Shown: one piece after another, positions 51,296 through 60,179 of the stretch
How the letters are laid out: each line of letters opens with the position of its first letter
Position numbering within the stretch: position 1 is the first letter of the stretch
DNA from: Desulfovibrio desulfuricans
GTDB lineage: Bacteria > Desulfobacterota > Desulfovibrionia > Desulfovibrionales > Desulfovibrionaceae
Direction: 5' to 3'
DNA length: 64,000 bases
Assembly (NCBI RefSeq): GCF_024460775.1
Contig: NZ_JANFYZ010000015.1
Coordinates: 1-64,000, forward strand
Notes under the pieces: model-generated
What the model was told of the DNA's origin: nothing
Databases searched by the model: none
Seen by the model: only the letters and a program-made list of their open reading frames with translations
Made by a program: the position numbers and the translations under genes

Positions 51296-52867
51296 TTATT
51301 TGCGGAAGGCCTGCTTCCAGGTAAATTTTACTATGGACATCATATCCGTGAGGCTGCTCTTGCCGCCAAGCAGGCTCCCGGAACTTTTGCCCCGCGCGAG
51401 CGGGTCGAGCAGCGGCGGGATGGGGGTATTGCCTGAAATGGCAGGCTGCGCATCCTGCGCGGTGCGGGTGTTCTGCGTTGACTGGGCTGCGCCCTCGTGC
51501 TCGCCCCACAAGGGGATAACTGGCGAGGATGCGCCCTGCCCGGCGCGCAGATTACCTGCTCTGGCGGCAGAACCCTGCTGGGAGGGCATATCCGGTTCGT
51601 CCTCGTCGGCAAGGGCAATGCCAACTTGCCCGCGTTGCCGTGCTCCAGCCTGCGGGGCTGTGCCTGCTGTCTGAGCCTGATTGGCCTGCACATTGCCCAT
51701 TTGAGCCTGACCCACCTGCATCAGGGGGTCATTTGTCCATTCTGCGGGCGCGCCTTCTGCGTCCCCACGCTCCTTGGCGGCCTGACGGCCTGCCCGCCAC
51801 TGGCGTTCTGCCGCGTCTTCAAGCTTTTTGGCCTCGGCCTCGCGGGTCAGGGTTTCAAGCGTGGTGCGGATTTCTGCGCTCAAGGCTTCTGCATCAGCCC
51901 CCAGAGCCTGCTCAAGGCAGGCTTCCATGCTTTTCAGCATGTCGTCCGGGGTATCCGTTGCAAGGCAAATCTGCGCCATGCGCTCACTGATCTGTTCTCT
52001 GGGGGTGATTTCGTAGCCCTGAGCCAAAATTCCTGCTGCAAAATCAAAGTTGCCCTGGCGTATCTGCTGCAAGGCCTCGGACAAAAACGGGCTTCGCGCT
52101 GCGGGATCTTCCTGAAGCATGCGGGCATAAACAGCGCGGGCGCGGTTCCACTGCCGCGCGCGCACAAATGTGGCTGCCGCCAGCGAAAGATAGTGGCGGT
52201 AGCGGGCCATGTCGCCCTTGCCCTTCCACGCCGCGGCCATGCCCAGCTCCGCCTTGCCCTGAATAAGCGCGCCCCGCATGGCCCGCTGGAAAGCATTGAT
52301 GGCGCTGTTCCATTTGCGCTGTTCAAGGCACTGCATGCCCACGCGAAAATAGTCTTCGGGCTGGCGAATGGGCTTGAGCAGGATGCCGTAGGTGGCCACG
52401 GCTTCGTCAAAGGCTCTGGTGTCTGCAAGGTGGGCGGCTTTTTCCAGATCATCAAGCGAAGAACGCGAGTTGGCCAGAAAATCAAGATGAGCCTTGAGCT
52501 GGCTGAAGGAGTAGGGCCTTGATATAAGGGCGCTTGCGCCGCAGCCAAGAGTGCGGAGCTGCTCCACCTCGCTGTCGTGGGGCAGAATCAGCAGAATGGG
52601 CATGTCGAGCAGCAGGGGGTGCAGACGCAGGATGGCGCAGAACTGTTCGCCGTCCATATCAGAAAGACGCTGCGAGCAGATGACCACATCGGGCTTGAAA
52701 GAAGGGGGAAATTCGTCAAGGCCAGCCAGCATGCGGGCTGCCGCCACGCCGGAGGTCAGACCTTCAATGCGGTCAACCCCGACTTCGCGCAATGCGCGTC
52801 TGTCCAGAGCGGCCATTGATTCGCTTTCGCTGAGAAGAAGAACATGGATCTGCCGTGGGCGGGTCAT
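51296..52867 (-). CDS. Pseudo-receiver and TPR-like repeat protein
   Basis: A 523-residue protein. Residues about 7-130 have the fold of a response-regulator receiver, but key residues are changed: the acidic pair reads SESES, the phospho-acceptor Asp is Ser (VVICSQRLSDMDG) and the conserved Lys is Arg (LISRPYSF). It therefore should not be phosphorylated in the usual way. Residues about 140-330 form helical repeats resembling TPRs (AFDEAVATYGILL, WNSAINAFQRAMRG). The C-terminal 180 residues are low-complexity, rich in Gln, Ala and Pro. No output domain or partner is near. Probably a scaffold in signalling. Confidence 0.75.
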   Translation of the reverse strand: MTRPRQIHVLLLSESESMAALDRRALREVGVDRIEGLTSGVAAARMLAGLDEFPPSFKPDVVICSQRLSDMDGEQFCAILRLHPLLLDMPILLILPHDSEVEQLRTLGCGASALISRPYSFSQLKAHLDFLANSRSSLDDLEKAAHLADTRAFDEAVATYGILLKPIRQPEDYFRVGMQCLEQRKWNSAINAFQRAMRGALIQGKAELGMAAAWKGKGDMARYRHYLSLAAATFVRARQWNRARAVYARMLQEDPAARSPFLSEALQQIRQGNFDFAAGILAQGYEITPREQISERMAQICLATDTPDDMLKSMEACLEQALGADAEALSAEIRTTLETLTREAEAKKLEDAAERQWRAGRQAAKERGDAEGAPAEWTNDPLMQVGQAQMGNVQANQAQTAGTAPQAGARQRGQVGIALADEDEPDMPSQQGSAARAGNLRAGQGASSPVIPLWGEHEGAAQSTQNTRTAQDAQPAISGNTPIPPLLDPLARGKSSGSLLGGKSSLTDMMSIVKFTWKQAFRK

Positions 52868-53032
52868 GCTTGTCCTTGTCGGAATAACCAGTTGAAAAGC
52901 TGCCGGCAGGAAGGGCAGGCAGTGGCTTCCGTAACTGCACTATACCCGCTGGAGCGGGCTTGCGCAAGAAAACAGGGCCGTGAAATTTAATGAAAGCCTG
53001 TCGCGAATGGGCGTAATGGCTTGTGCCTCCAT

Positions 53033-53071
53033 AAAAAACACCTTGTCGCTGGTCGTGGCGGCAAGGTGTTT
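53033..53071 (-). terminator. Terminator of the zinc-ribbon gene
   Basis: Stem AAACACCTTG (53036-53045) and CAAGGTGTTT (53062-53071) with a 16-base loop that can itself pair in part; T6 follows on the minus strand. It lies 26 bases after the gene's stop. Confidence 0.75.
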
Positions 53072-53096
53072 ATGTGTCTGATCTGTCAAAACCAGC

Positions 53097-53495
53097 CTAA
53101 TTGGCAAAGGGTATTATGCGCGCACGTTGCTGCGCATCCTCGCTGCCGCAATATTCCGGCGGGCAGGAAAGAACGGCGTGGCAGTATGGGCAGTGCAGCG
53201 TGCCATCTGCCCGTTCAAGGCGGATAAGCCCTCCCTCGTTTTCATAGCAGCGCGGGCAGAACGGCCCAAGATTTATGTCCTTGGCCTTGAGCCAGTAGAG
53301 GCCGTTGCGGCGGAACAGGTTGCTGGCAAGCTCAACGACTTCTTCAAGGGTCTTCAGGCGGGTCTGCAACAGGTTGAGCTCGTCGTGCAGGGCTATGCTG
53401 CGCGATTGCACTTCCATAAGCAGGCGGCGGGCCTGTTCGACATGCCCGGAGGCAAAAAGGTCGTTGATTTCTTTGAATAGTCGATAGTGCAGCAT
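53097..53495 (-). CDS. Hypothetical protein with coiled coil and zinc-ribbon-like cysteines
   Basis: A 132-residue protein. The first half is helical and probably coiled-coil (EQARRLLMEVQSRSIAL, LLQTRLKTLEEVVELA). The second half has two CxxC pairs, FCPRCYE and HCPYCHA, with a nearby SCPPEYC, the layout of a small zinc ribbon. No family is recognised. ATG 53495 has GGGGAAG upstream and is preferred to ATG 53510. It is monocistronic with its own terminator. Confidence 0.65.
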   Translation of the reverse strand: MLHYRLFKEINDLFASGHVEQARRLLMEVQSRSIALHDELNLLQTRLKTLEEVVELASNLFRRNGLYWLKAKDINLGPFCPRCYENEGGLIRLERADGTLHCPYCHAVLSCPPEYCGSEDAQQRARIIPFAN

Positions 53496-53811
53496 GGTTC
53501 GCTTCCCCATTGCTGCTAATAATCGGAGCAAGACGCTATATCTTTAGGGAACGGAAATCGGCTATTGGCGCGGGCTGAAAAAATTTACCCATGATTTTAG
53601 CCAGTTGGTGAGGAATTTTTTATTTAGAATATTTTTAGAGTTCTGGAAAAAAACTGGATTTGCCGGGTGCAGGCTTGCCCGCAAGGGCTGCTGTATTGCC
53701 TCTGAAAAGTGCTGCCTGTATGAAAAATGGGGGAAACAGGAGGTGCCCAAACCCACGCGCGCAATCAAGCAACGCGGATGTGGCAAAGATAAAGAGAATT
53801 GTTGCGGCTGG
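53496..53811. other. 316-bp intergenic region
   Basis: No supported gene. The part near 53610-53660 is T/A-rich and may hold the promoter of the zinc-ribbon gene. No terminator for the nuclease-type gene was seen; short plus-strand frames have no family likeness. Confidence 0.35.
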
Positions 53812-54426
53812 TTACATCTTGCGGCGTGAAACCGGGTCAAGAGAACGCAGCATCTCGCGGTATCGGGTTTCTTCATCCGCGGAGAGGGAGGGGGGCAGCT
53901 CGCCGTGGCGCAACAGGGCGCCGCCCAGCATATCCGCCTCTTTTTGGGCGCCGACGCGGCGCACCATGTCGGTGGCGGCATCAGGAATCGGCGTGGTAAC
54001 TTCCACGGCAGTGCTTTGTTCTGCCCGCTGCTGCTCCTCGGCAGAAAGGCGCAGTACTTCCTCCTCCACCAGAATGGGCGCCCCTGCGCGCATGGCCAGG
54101 GCAATGGCGTCCGAGGGGCGGCAGTCCACCCGCGTTCTGCCTTCCGGGCCGGAAAGCACAAGCACCGCGTAGAAGGTGCCTTCGCGCAGATCGTTGATCT
54201 CCACGCGTCGCAGTTCGGCCTTAAAGGCTTTGAGCGTCATGAGAAAGAGGTCGTGCGTGAGAGGGCGGGGCAGGCTTTCGTTGTTGAGCACCAAAGAAAT
54301 GGCCATGGCCTCCATGGCTCCTACCCAGACGGGCAGCACGGCATCGCCGCTGGCTTCGCGCAACACCACGATGGGCGTTTTGCTCTGCGGGTCGATGGTG
54401 AGGCCGAAAACGCGCATTTCTACCAT
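53812..54426 (-). CDS. Bifunctional nuclease family (DUF151) protein
   Basis: A 204-residue protein with an N-terminal DUF151/BFN domain (about 1-130). EMRVFGLTIDPQSKTPIVVLRE, LPVWVGAMEAMAISL and DCRPSDAIALAMRAGAPI are the conserved blocks. Plant and bacterial members have nuclease activity, but the bacterial role is not settled. The acidic, glutamate-rich C-terminal tail is unassigned. The start overlaps the miaB stop by seven bases, so expression is coupled to miaB. Confidence 0.88.
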   Translation of the reverse strand: MVEMRVFGLTIDPQSKTPIVVLREASGDAVLPVWVGAMEAMAISLVLNNESLPRPLTHDLFLMTLKAFKAELRRVEINDLREGTFYAVLVLSGPEGRTRVDCRPSDAIALAMRAGAPILVEEEVLRLSAEEQQRAEQSTAVEVTTPIPDAATDMVRRVGAQKEADMLGGALLRHGELPPSLSADEETRYREMLRSLDPVSRRKM

Positions 54427-55775
54427 GGTTCCCCCAATCGTTGGGCCATGAGGCTGTGTTTCTTTGCCTCGGTAATGCTCACCCGTACCATGTAGCCCGT
54501 GTGGTCCACTTGCGATGGCAGTTCCACATGCACGGGCGCGCCGTAGGGGTCGCGGCCTTGCCAGCTTGGCTCCGGCCCCTGGCCTTCCTTGGGGCTGCGG
54601 TTTTCGATCAGCAGGGTGGTTTCCCCGCCCACCCGTTGCTGCAACCAGCGCGCGCCAAGTTCATCCTGAAGGGCCTGGAGGCGCAGCAGCCTGTCCTGGG
54701 CCACATCGGCGGGAATTTTGTCGGGGAAGAGCGAGGCCCGCGTTCCCGGCCTGTCCGAGTAACAAAAGGAGAAGCTGGACATGAAGTTGCTGGCGCGCAT
54801 CATCTGCAGCGTGTCCTGAAAATCCTGCTCGCTTTCACCGGGAAAGCCCACAATAAGATCAGTGGAGAGGGCCAGATCGGGCCGGGCGGCGCGCAGGCGC
54901 TCCACCAGATCAAGAAAGGCCGCGCTGTCGTAGCGGCGTTTCATGCGGGCCAGCACAGCGTCCGAGCCTGCCTGCATGGGCAGGTGCAGGCGGGGGCAGA
55001 GCTGGGGCAGTTCCGCAAAGGCGGCGATATCTTCCGGCCCCATATCCTTGGGGTGCGGGGTAACGTAGCGCAGGCGTTCAAGGCCCGGCAAGGCGGCAAC
55101 CTTGCGCAGCAGAGCGGCAAAGCTCGTGCCGTCGCCGCTTTTATCCTGCCCGAATGCGTTGACGTTCTGCCCAAGCAGGGTGATTTCTCTCGCGCCGTTG
55201 TCGATCAGCGCCTTGCATTCGTCAAGAATGGCCGTGCTGCTGCGCGATTTCTGGCGGCCCCGGGTGAAAGGCACAATGCAGTAGGCGCAAAAATTGTCGC
55301 AGCCCTGCATTATATTGGCATAGGCCACAGAGCCGCTGACCACGCCGGGTTCGGTTGTGCCCTCGCGCTCCACATACTGGCTTGTAAAATCAAGCAGGGA
55401 GAGGCGCTGGGCGGGGTTTTCCAGCAGACGCTCGATGGCTTGCGGGGCATTACCTATGCCGTCGCTGCCCGCCACAAGGCGTACCTGGCTTTCTTTTTCA
55501 AAGATGCTTTCGCCAAGCTGCTGGGCCACGCATCCGGCCACGCACACCAGCACTGCAGGGTTGCCGCCCGAAACCTGACGGATGCGGCCAAGCGTGCTCA
55601 TAACCTTTTGTTCCGGCTTTTCACGCACGGAACAGGTATTGACCACCACCACCTGGGCGTCTTCAAGCGGCGCTTCAAAAAAACCGCGCGCGCCGAGGGC
55701 ACGCCCCAGCCAGTGGGAGTCGTGCACGTTCATCTGACAGCCAAAAGTGATGATATGGTAGGTCTTTTCAATCAT
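54420..55775 (-). CDS. miaB: tRNA-2-methylthio-N6-dimethylallyladenosine synthase
   Basis: A 451-residue methylthiotransferase that adds methylthio to i6A37 of tRNA. N-terminal cysteines for the auxiliary cluster lie in TFGCQMNVHDS, VNTCSVRE and VAGCVAQQ; the radical SAM Cx3CxxC is in GCDNFCAYCIVPFTRGR; a TRAM domain follows at the C-terminus (DHTGYMVRVSITEA). All match MiaB rather than RimO or MtaB. The ribosome site is weak. A small conserved-looking gene precedes it by 9 bases. Confidence 0.95.
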   Translation of the reverse strand: MIEKTYHIITFGCQMNVHDSHWLGRALGARGFFEAPLEDAQVVVVNTCSVREKPEQKVMSTLGRIRQVSGGNPAVLVCVAGCVAQQLGESIFEKESQVRLVAGSDGIGNAPQAIERLLENPAQRLSLLDFTSQYVEREGTTEPGVVSGSVAYANIMQGCDNFCAYCIVPFTRGRQKSRSSTAILDECKALIDNGAREITLLGQNVNAFGQDKSGDGTSFAALLRKVAALPGLERLRYVTPHPKDMGPEDIAAFAELPQLCPRLHLPMQAGSDAVLARMKRRYDSAAFLDLVERLRAARPDLALSTDLIVGFPGESEQDFQDTLQMMRASNFMSSFSFCYSDRPGTRASLFPDKIPADVAQDRLLRLQALQDELGARWLQQRVGGETTLLIENRSPKEGQGPEPSWQGRDPYGAPVHVELPSQVDHTGYMVRVSITEAKKHSLMAQRLGEPW

Positions 55776-55784
55776 GATCTTGTA

Positions 55785-56159
55785 TTACTGCTCAATGTCC
55801 AGGTCTGCATCGTACATGCCATGCGCGCCTTCTTCTTCAAGGGCGGCCACGCGGTCTTCAAGCCAGTCAAGCACGGCGCGGGCCGTGTGGTAGTTGAGCA
55901 GCACACGGCTGTGGATGCAGCGGTTCACTTCGCGCGCGTCCACCTCGCCGGGGGTCATTTCGTGGCCGATGGAGCCGTCGGGGGCCACCAGCTGCTCAGA
56001 GAAAGCGGGCAGGGCATCGCTTTCGTGATAAAAATTCATTTCGATCTCGCCCTGCGGGTTTATGCCGCCCCAAACGCCGTGGGCTGTTTGCAGTCTTGCG
56101 TTTTCATCCATCTGATATTTATAGCGGATCTTTGCGGGGTGGTCACTGGGCTTGTTCAT
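55785..56159 (-). CDS. Hypothetical protein, DUF3467-like
   Basis: A 124-residue cytosolic protein. TAHGVWGGINPQGEIEMNFYHES and the later VLLNYHTARAVLDWLEDRVAALEEE resemble the beta-strand-rich small proteins grouped as DUF3467, but I am not certain. Acidic C-terminus (DADLDIEQ). AAGGATG precedes ATG 56159. It lies 9 bases upstream of miaB, so it is in the same transcript. Confidence 0.6.
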   Translation of the reverse strand: MNKPSDHPAKIRYKYQMDENARLQTAHGVWGGINPQGEIEMNFYHESDALPAFSEQLVAPDGSIGHEMTPGEVDAREVNRCIHSRVLLNYHTARAVLDWLEDRVAALEEEGAHGMYDADLDIEQ

Positions 56160-56541
56160 GCGGCATCCTTGTGGTGTGTGGTATCAGGGGCCTGGCCGCA
56201 GGCTGAGGCTCCGTTAGCAACGACATCAGCTGTGCGGCAATTGCATATGATAAAAAAGAGGCCCTGCCAAGTAAAGGCAACATGCTGTTCGCGCAGGGGG
56301 CGGCATTGCTTCGCATGCATCATGCCCGGTCGGCCCGCTGTAAAAAATTTGGAGCGAAAGAATCAAATCACCGCAAAAAGCAGCGCCAGCCCGGCTCTGC
56401 GGCCCATGCAACAGCCTTGCTGCGGCAAACATGCTCTTGACGATGTGCCTTGCATGGATAGAATATCTGCTGCGGCTCATAAGCACGGCCAGGCGCGGCA
56501 GCGCGCGGGCTAATCAGGCAATGAGCATCCAAGGAGAACAA
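56160..56541. other. 382-bp divergent intergenic region
   Basis: Lies between the minus-strand miaB unit and the plus-strand gene at 56542, so it must hold both promoters. No clear -35/-10 pair, dyad or coding frame could be assigned. Confidence 0.35.
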
Positions 56542-57123
56542 GTGAGCGAGGCAAGCAGCAAACCGTATGAAATCCGGCGGCATGAAATGCAGCCCTACTT
56601 TGATCTGGAAGCCTTCATGTCCATGAGCAAGGAAACGCGCCTTGGCGGTGCTATTCTTGAACGCCTTGTGGGCCTGTGGGGCGAATGGCTGCCGCAACTG
56701 AACGTCTGTGAGATTGCGGCTGGCAAAATTTCGTATCTGGCTGTCTGGCTGCCGGAAGAAGTGGAAAATTTTGTGGATGAAGCCTGGGGCAAATCTGCCT
56801 CTGACGGCTTTATGATCAACAACCTTGCCCAGTTCATGTGCATGGCCGCCGTGCAGGAAGCCCTGCCCCAGGTGGAAGACGCCGGTTGCGCGCCTTCACC
56901 GCGCCCTACAGAAACGCTGCGCGAGGCGCTGGCCTCCTTGGGCATTGAATACCGCGAGGCATTCGGCACCCTTACGCGCCGTTATGCCGTGGTGACGCAC
57001 TATCCCTTCAAGGGCGGCTGCGAGATTTGCCATCTTCAGGCCCAGTGTCCCAAGGGGCAGGGTCAGGCTGAAAGCCCGAGCATTCTTTTGCCGGGGCATG
57101 AGGCGGAAGCGGGCGATAACTAG
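56542..57123 (+). CDS. Hypothetical protein with C-terminal cysteine motif
   Basis: A 193-residue protein of unknown family. Residues about 10-130 are helical and acidic. GGCEICHLQAQCPKG near residue 165 carries three or four cysteines with a nearby histidine and could bind zinc or an iron-sulfur cluster. I start at GTG 56542, which has AAGGAG 5-6 bases upstream; ATG 56521 and earlier frames lack a ribosome site. No operon partners. Confidence 0.65.
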   Translation: MSEASSKPYEIRRHEMQPYFDLEAFMSMSKETRLGGAILERLVGLWGEWLPQLNVCEIAAGKISYLAVWLPEEVENFVDEAWGKSASDGFMINNLAQFMCMAAVQEALPQVEDAGCAPSPRPTETLREALASLGIEYREAFGTLTRRYAVVTHYPFKGGCEICHLQAQCPKGQGQAESPSILLPGHEAEAGDN

Positions 57124-57233
57124 GTGCTGGAACGGGCGGCTGTTTCTGAAAATGCCGTTTCTGCTCCCGGCTGCGCGCCGCAAAGCGCGGGCCACAGCCA
57201 TGTGGGGCACAGAATGCTTTTCGGCAACAGCCG

Positions 57234-57512
57234 CTAACGGCCTTCCATCACTAGGGTGCGGGTTACTCCGGCCGGGGTGCGCACCACAAGTTCCACAGTG
57301 CGGGCATTGCGGGCAACCGATTCAACGAGGCAGGTTTCCGTGGCGTCCTTGTCATAGTTGCGCACATCCACCGTGTCGCCCTTGGAGGGAACACGGTCGG
57401 GGATGACCTCGACAAGGTCGGCGGAATCGGCGTCAAAGCCGTCCCAGGCCAGCGCGGGTATGGTCATGCAAAGGCAGCCCAGCAGGGCGGCTCCGAATAG
57501 CAGGTGTTTCAT
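57234..57512 (-). CDS. Small exported protein, DUF5334-like
   Basis: A 92-residue protein with a signal peptide (MKHLLFGAALLGCLCMTIPALA) and mature part WDGFDADSADLVEVIPD, resembling the periplasmic DUF5334 family, of unknown role. ATG 57512 lies within one base of the moaA start on the other strand, so the two start codons overlap head-to-head. The ribosome site is weak. Confidence 0.6.
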   Translation of the reverse strand: MKHLLFGAALLGCLCMTIPALAWDGFDADSADLVEVIPDRVPSKGDTVDVRNYDKDATETCLVESVARNARTVELVVRTPAGVTRTLVMEGR

Positions 57513-58590
57513 GCAAGCATGTGTAAATCCATTTGCCCCTCTTGGCAACTGTGCCGCCCCCGGTGAAGAACTCGCGCCACTGGCGCACCCCGCCCCCCTG
57601 TGCGATGGTCATGGCCGCGTGGTGCGGTATCTGCGTCTTTCGGTCACTGACCGCTGCAACCTGCGCTGCACCTATTGCCGCAGCGAGATAAACCAGAAGT
57701 TCATTCCGCACCCCAAGGTGTTGCGCTATGAAGAAATGGCGCGCCTTGTGGGCATGATGGCCGCACTGGGCGTTTCCAAGGTGCGGCTTACCGGGGGCGA
57801 ACCCTTTGCCCGCAAGGGCTGCGACGAACTGCTGCATATGCTGCATACGCGCTACCCATCCCTTGATCTGCGCCTGACCACCAACGGCACCCTGCTTGAG
57901 CCGCACATTTCGCTGCTGCGCTCAGTGGGGGTGAGCGCCGTAAATCTTTCCCTTGACAGTTTTGACCGCGAAACCTTTGCCAGAGTGACCGGGCGCGACC
58001 TGCTGCCCGCTGTTCTCGCCTCGCTCGACGGGCTGCTGCAAGCGGGTATTCGCGTAAAAATCAACGCCGTTGCCATGCGCGGCGTCAATGACGGGCAGAT
58101 GGACGATTTTGTTCATGCCGTGCGCACTATGCCCGTTGATCTGCGCTTTATCGAATTTATGCCCATGGGCAGCGGCACCCTCTGGGGGCCGGAGACGTTC
58201 TGGTCTGCCGCAGACATCCGGGCCGAGGCCGAGCGCCGCGTGCGCCTTGATCCCGTGCAGGACAGCAGCGCGGAGGCTGGCCCCGCCAAGATGTTTGCCG
58301 TGCAGGGCGGCAAGGGCCGCATGGGATTTATCACCGCGGTATCCTGCCATTTTTGCGGCACGTGCAACCGGCTGCGGCTCACCAGCGACGGCAACCTGCG
58401 CACGTGCCTGTTTGACGACAGGGAATATCACTTGCGGGGGCTTCTGCGTAATCCGCGTTTTGATGACGAGCATCTGGCCCGCGTGGTGCGTTTGGCCTGT
58501 GCTGGCAAGCCCATCGGTGCCGATCTGCTCAAGGCCCGCAAAAAAGGCTCCGCCGTGGCCGATAAACAGATGGTGGGCATTGGCGGTTGA
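57511..58590 (+). CDS. moaA: GTP 3',8-cyclase (molybdenum cofactor biosynthesis)
   Basis: A 359-residue radical SAM enzyme that makes 3',8-cyclo-GTP for molybdopterin. LRLSVTDRCNLRCTYC has the first cluster, VRLTGGEPFARK is the SAM motif, and CHFCGTCNRLRLTSDGNLRTCLF the second cluster. The protein ends in Gly-Gly (VGIGG), as needed for MoaA activity. Family likeness begins about 30 residues in, at LCDGHGRVVRYLRL; no in-frame start lies closer, and ATG 57511 has GCAGGTG upstream, so I use it and treat the N-terminal 30 residues as an extension. Other moa and moe genes are not in the window. Confidence 0.93.
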   Translation: MQACVNPFAPLGNCAAPGEELAPLAHPAPLCDGHGRVVRYLRLSVTDRCNLRCTYCRSEINQKFIPHPKVLRYEEMARLVGMMAALGVSKVRLTGGEPFARKGCDELLHMLHTRYPSLDLRLTTNGTLLEPHISLLRSVGVSAVNLSLDSFDRETFARVTGRDLLPAVLASLDGLLQAGIRVKINAVAMRGVNDGQMDDFVHAVRTMPVDLRFIEFMPMGSGTLWGPETFWSAADIRAEAERRVRLDPVQDSSAEAGPAKMFAVQGGKGRMGFITAVSCHFCGTCNRLRLTSDGNLRTCLFDDREYHLRGLLRNPRFDDEHLARVVRLACAGKPIGADLLKARKKGSAVADKQMVGIGG

Positions 58591-58676
58591 TGTCGGCGAT
58601 CGGAGCGTAACCTCACGGCTGCGACTGCCTGTCAGCCTTCACTGGCCGGGAGCTTCTGTTGCAGGCAGACTGGCCC

Positions 58677-59342
58677 TCAGCCCAGCCGCACGGCAAGATT
58701 CACGTCGTCATCAAAATCCAGCGTCATGTATCCGTTGGCGGGATCGCGCACGTAGGCCAGGTATTCCGGGCTGTCGGCCGCGTCATCGGCGATCACTAGA
58801 GCGCCGGTGCGCAAACCAGTTTCTGCCAGTTTCAGAATATCGCAATACAGGGCCTTTGCCCCGTCGAGCAGCAGCATGTCTATATGCTGTGGCAGGTTGC
58901 TGCCCAGGGTTTGCAGGGCATCGCCAGAGCGAATTTCCACCAGATCGGCCAGTCCGGAAGTTTGCAGATTCTGCTGCGCCCGCGCCACTTTTGAGGGTTC
59001 AAACTCGCTTGTAATCATCTGGCCGCCACCGTTGTCGCGCAGGGCTGCGGCAAGAAACAGGGTGGAAATGCCGAATGAGGTGCCAAATTCCACCACTACT
59101 CGCGCATTGCTGCAGCGCGCCAGCATGTACAGAAGTTCGCCGGTTCTGCGGGAAACGGGAATGGCAAAGTTTTTCAGGCTGGCATAAAAACCGGCATATG
59201 CGGTTTTGCAGCCTTTTTGCTGTTCCAGCGCTTGGGCGCTCAGGCCTGTTGCCGCACAAATATCTTCGATCGTGGTTGTTTCCGCCTGGGTAAGCAGGGT
59301 ATCAAGCAGATGGGCCAGTGGTTGCGTGCTGAGGCTGTTCAT
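58677..59342 (-). CDS. Class I SAM-dependent O-methyltransferase
   Basis: A 221-residue methyltransferase of the catechol/caffeoyl-CoA O-methyltransferase type (family 3). VVEFGTSFGISTLFLAAAL is the SAM-binding motif I, TSEFEPSKVARAQQNL motif II region, and DMLLLDGAK the metal-binding acidic segment. Small-molecule substrate unknown. AAGGAG precedes ATG 59342. A TetR regulator is divergent, 92 bases away, and is the likely controller. Confidence 0.88.
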   Translation of the reverse strand: MNSLSTQPLAHLLDTLLTQAETTTIEDICAATGLSAQALEQQKGCKTAYAGFYASLKNFAIPVSRRTGELLYMLARCSNARVVVEFGTSFGISTLFLAAALRDNGGGQMITSEFEPSKVARAQQNLQTSGLADLVEIRSGDALQTLGSNLPQHIDMLLLDGAKALYCDILKLAETGLRTGALVIADDAADSPEYLAYVRDPANGYMTLDFDDDVNLAVRLG

Positions 59343-59386
59343 GTGTTGCTCCTTGTTATGGTTGCACGCCTGTGCGTGTATGGGTA

Positions 59387-59404
59387 GAATATGACGAAAT
59401 ATTC
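59387..59404. promoter_or_regulatory. Dyad between the O-methyltransferase and TetR genes
   Basis: GAATAT (59387-59392), six bases, ATATTC (59399-59404). A candidate TetR operator placed between the divergent genes. Symmetry and position only. Confidence 0.35.
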
Positions 59405-59434
59405 ACATTTTACCATTCGCATTGCGCCGCATCC

Positions 59435-60118
59435 ATGAGCAAATACCAAGAAACGAAAATTATTCAACGAAAACAACCACGTCAGGCACGGTCTGCCGAT
59501 GTGGTGGCCGCGATTCTTGAGGCTGCCGCTCGCGTTTTGGCCACTGAGGGAGCGCAGCGTTTTACCACTGCACGCGTGGCCGAACGGGCCGGGGTCAGCA
59601 TTGGTTCGCTGTACCAGTATTTTCCCAACAAAGCGGCCATACTTTTTCGGCTTCAGTGTGAGGAATGGCGGCAAACCACCAGCCTTTTGCAAACCATTCT
59701 GCAAGACGCGGGCATGCCGCCGCTGGATCGGCTGCGTACACTTGTGCACGCCTTTGTGACGTCGGAATGTGAAGAAGCAGCCATGCGCGCGGCCCTGCAC
59801 GACTCTGCGCCCCTTTACCGACATGCGCCGGAAACAGCAGAAATCAAGGCCGAGAGCCGCCAGATTTTTTCAGATTTTGTGGCCGAGGCCTTGCCCCTCG
59901 CCACAGAAAGCCAAAGGGCATTGGTCGCGGAGTTGACCTCTGTAACTCTGGCTGCGGCGGGCAAACACTTTTCCTCGCAAGGGCGCAGCCCGCAGGAAAA
60001 CGAGGCCTGTGCCACAGCCGTGGCAGACATGCTTTGCGCCTATTTCAGCGCCATTGCTCAGGGGCCGCTAGCCTGCCCGCAGGCGGGGGATGGGCCATAC
60101 ACGGCAAGCGCCATTTGA
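59435..60118 (+). CDS. TetR family transcriptional regulator
   Basis: A 227-residue regulator. The TetR helix-turn-helix reads ILEAAARVLATEGAQRFTTARVAERAGVSIGSLYQYFPNKAAI in residues about 28-70; the remainder is the variable ligand-binding domain. It probably represses the divergent O-methyltransferase gene and itself. ATG 59435 gives a normal N-terminus; there is no clear ribosome site. ruvA follows on the same strand after 61 bases, probably from its own promoter. Confidence 0.88.
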   Translation: MSKYQETKIIQRKQPRQARSADVVAAILEAAARVLATEGAQRFTTARVAERAGVSIGSLYQYFPNKAAILFRLQCEEWRQTTSLLQTILQDAGMPPLDRLRTLVHAFVTSECEEAAMRAALHDSAPLYRHAPETAEIKAESRQIFSDFVAEALPLATESQRALVAELTSVTLAAAGKHFSSQGRSPQENEACATAVADMLCAYFSAIAQGPLACPQAGDGPYTASAI

Positions 60119-60179
60119 AACCCTTCGCCTTTCAGTCTATGCTCTGGCGGTAGCAACCTTTACTTCTCGCAAGGAATCC

